A stretch of DNA of 6,159 nt from Planctomycetota bacterium (GTDB lineage Bacteria; Planctomycetota; Planctomycetia; Pirellulales; Lacipirellulaceae), in assembly GCA_013151315.1 (NCBI GenBank), contig JAADIN010000083.1:1-6159 (forward strand), given 5' to 3'. Shown here piece after piece: positions 4,647 through 6,159 of this stretch (position 1 is its first letter; each line of letters starts with the position of its first letter). The translations under genes and the position numbers were made by a program. A model generated the notes under the pieces. That model saw only the letters and a program-made list of their open reading frames with translations, made no database searches and was not told the DNA's origin.

Positions 4647-6159
4647 TTTGAAGCCCGAGAACGTGATGCTCGGAGACTTTGGGGAAGTGCTGGTGATGGA
4701 TTGGGGGCTTGCGCGGATTAGCTCCGAATTCCCCAACGCCGATGCAGTGACGCAGTCGGACGTGATGGGTGGTACGCCGGCCTACATGGCGCCCGAGATG
4801 GCCACGGGGCCTATCGAGGAGGTCACGGTCATGAGCGACGTTTATCTCCTGGGCGCGATTCTCTATGAGATACTCACGGGCCGACCTCCGCACACGGGCA
4901 AGACGGTGATGGCTTGCTTGTTTTCGGCGGCGAAAAACAAGATCGTTGCTACCGACCATGCGGGCGAGCTGATGGAGGTGGCTCTCGAAGCGATGGCGAC
5001 GAATCCGGCAGATCGCTACCCGTCGGTGCCGTTGATGCAGGAAGCGATCCGCCGGTACCAATCGCACTCCGAAAGTGTGCTTCTTACGGACAGCGCGGAG
5101 AAAAGCTTGGCCGCTGCTCAAGAAGCCGACGACTACGAACTTTTTTCGCGAGCCCTCTATGGGTTCCAAGAAGCTCTGACGCTGTGGAAGGGAAACGATC
5201 GAGCGAGCAAGTCGCTTTCCGCCGCTCAAGTGGCGTACGCAGGTTCGGCATTGGCGAAGAGCGATTTTGATTTGGGCATTTCGCTCTTGGATTCGAACAA
5301 CGACGAGCACCGGCGTGTGCTCGAGAAGCTCGAGTCGGGACGGCGGGAGCGGGATTCTCGCAATCGTCGGCTGAAGATGCTCAAAGGGGCGGTTGCGGCG
5401 CTAGTGTTTGCGGTGGTTGGTGTGGTTGGTGTGGCATATTTTGCGGTGAGCACCGAGCGAGACAAGGCGGTCGTTGCACGCGACGAGGCGGTTCAATCCG
5501 AAGCCCGCGCGGTGAAATCTCGCCAAGAAGAAGAGATTGCAAAAAACGATGCGATAGACGCTCGCGATCAAGAAAAAGTGGCTAGGGAAGCGGCCGAGTT
5601 GGCTGCGGAGAAAGAAGCGATTGCGAGGAAGGAAGAGGAACTTGCCAAGATCGCAGCCGAAGAGGCCCGCGATAAGGAAGAACAAGCCAAGCACGAAGAG
5701 GAGCTTGCAAAAATAGCCGCCGAGAAAGCGCGCGACCGCGCGATCGAGGCAGAGAAGATTGCCGAGCAGGCGAAGAAAGACGAGGAGTACGAGGCCTACG
5801 TGGCCCGCATTGGATTGGCCAATGCCAAAATCGCGGAGAACGCTTTTGATCGCGCGCGGGAGCTTTTGGAAGAGTGTGCTACAGAGCTGCGCGATTGGGA
5901 ATGGGGCCGGCTGGCTTATCTTTGCCAGTTGAGCGATCGGACGTGGAACTTAGCGGGCCCGGTCGAGTCGGTTGTCTTTTCGCCTGATGGACGACTTTTT
6001 GCGAGCGGCGATTTTGAGGGCCAGGTTCGGATTTGGGATTTTGAGACCGGCGAGACGATCCATTCGATCGCGCAGGGGCAATACGTCCACACGGTCGCTT
6101 TTGATTCGGCGGGCCAGCGATTGGCTGCCGCGAGTAGTGATAAAAATGGCAGCAACCAC
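4633..6159 (+). CDS. Ser/Thr protein kinase, C-terminal part (C-lobe, TM helix, coiled coil, WD40), running off the window
   Basis: This frame carries the rest of the kinase and stays open to the right edge, so the 3' end is missing. ATG 4633 is the first usable start (MVHRDLKPEN) and overlaps the previous frame by 14 bases, but this is more likely the continuation of one disrupted gene than an independent one. In order: catalytic loop HRDLKPEN (4639-4662); MDWGLAR (4696-4716), with DWG in place of the usual DFG; GTPAYMAPEM (activation segment and APE motif); SDVYLLGAILYEILTGRPPH; and the Arg of NPADRYPS near the end of the C-lobe. A transmembrane helix follows (GAVAALVFAVVGVVG and onward, 5386-5448) after a basic flank. 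Next come a long Glu/Lys/Ala coiled coil (about 5455-5790) and the start of a WD40 propeller (GPVESVVFSPDGRLFASG, then VRIWDFETGE; a second repeat begins at about 6073). This plan fits planctomycete membrane kinases with an outside sensor or docking region. Confidence 0.88.
   Translation, partial: MVHRDLKPENVMLGDFGEVLVMDWGLARISSEFPNADAVTQSDVMGGTPAYMAPEMATGPIEEVTVMSDVYLLGAILYEILTGRPPHTGKTVMACLFSAAKNKIVATDHAGELMEVALEAMATNPADRYPSVPLMQEAIRRYQSHSESVLLTDSAEKSLAAAQEADDYELFSRALYGFQEALTLWKGNDRASKSLSAAQVAYAGSALAKSDFDLGISLLDSNNDEHRRVLEKLESGRRERDSRNRRLKMLKGAVAALVFAVVGVVGVAYFAVSTERDKAVVARDEAVQSEARAVKSRQEEEIAKNDAIDARDQEKVAREAAELAAEKEAIARKEEELAKIAAEEARDKEEQAKHEEELAKIAAEKARDRAIEAEKIAEQAKKDEEYEAYVARIGLANAKIAENAFDRARELLEECATELRDWEWGRLAYLCQLSDRTWNLAGPVESVVFSPDGRLFASGDFEGQVRIWDFETGETIHSIAQGQYVHTVAFDSAGQRLAAASSDKNGSNH
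5632..5757 (+). repeat. Two 63-base repeats in the kinase coiled coil
   Basis: Bases 5632-5694 and 5695-5757 encode two 21-residue units that both begin EEELAKIAAE and continue EARDKEEQAKH and KARDRAIEAEK. Twenty-one residues equal three heptads, so the duplication keeps the coiled-coil register. The DNA copies differ at many silent positions, so the duplication is not recent or the codons have drifted under constraint. Confidence 0.8.

Noticed and set aside
4558..5310. A 250-residue antisense frame across the kinase C-lobe
   Set aside because: It is the shadow of HRDLKPEN-to-C-lobe coding sequence on the plus strand, and is His/Arg-rich without domains.

Overview
The window looks like a planctomycete chromosome fragment, most likely from the Pirellulales and relatives. 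The evidence is a combination of hallmarks: a PEP-CTERM sorting tail; a small secreted protein with the HRPLYFEE / VPALPYKMAVD signature that I recall from planctomycetes; a PKD-type surface protein with an Arg-rich N-terminus ending in a RRLECRRLLDASA motif (a relative of the planctomycete 'LEPR-XLL' N-terminus); and a large membrane-anchored Ser/Thr kinase with a DWG activation-loop motif, coiled coil and WD40 repeats. No database search was possible, so the taxonomy rests on family knowledge.

Layout. Bases 2-223 (+) are the C-terminal end of a PEP-CTERM exported protein, followed by a strong rho-independent terminator (269-301). A hairpin-rich noncoding stretch (302-589) separates it from a convergent gene at 590-1231 (-), which encodes a small secreted Cys-containing protein of unknown function. 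A 216-base divergent intergenic region holds a good sigma70-like promoter for the next gene. Bases 1448-3691 (+) encode a 747-residue repeat-built extracellular protein with four PKD/Ig-like modules, two of them almost identical, plus a conserved C-terminal domain and a short hydrophobic/basic tail. A 109-base gap (3692-3800) contains a 30-base near-perfect palindrome. From 3801 to the right edge (+) runs a Ser/Thr protein kinase locus: zinc ribbon, acidic linker, kinase domain, transmembrane helix, long coiled coil, and the start of a WD40 propeller.

The kinase reading frame is broken. The N-lobe frame ends at a TGA at 4644-4646, exactly where the catalytic loop should begin, and the rest of the protein (HRDLKPEN onward) continues in another frame, without a stop, to base 6159. 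Compared with usual family spacing about five bases are missing, so this is a real disruption, a sequencing or assembly error, or (least likely) a genuinely split kinase restarting at the ATG at 4633.

How the genes relate: three of the four are predicted to act at or outside the cytoplasmic membrane, and the kinase, if intact, would couple a WD40/coiled-coil sensor to cytoplasmic phosphorylation. The PKD gene and the kinase gene are co-directional, but a link between them is only inference. I found no defence system, CRISPR array, tRNA, rRNA or insertion sequence.
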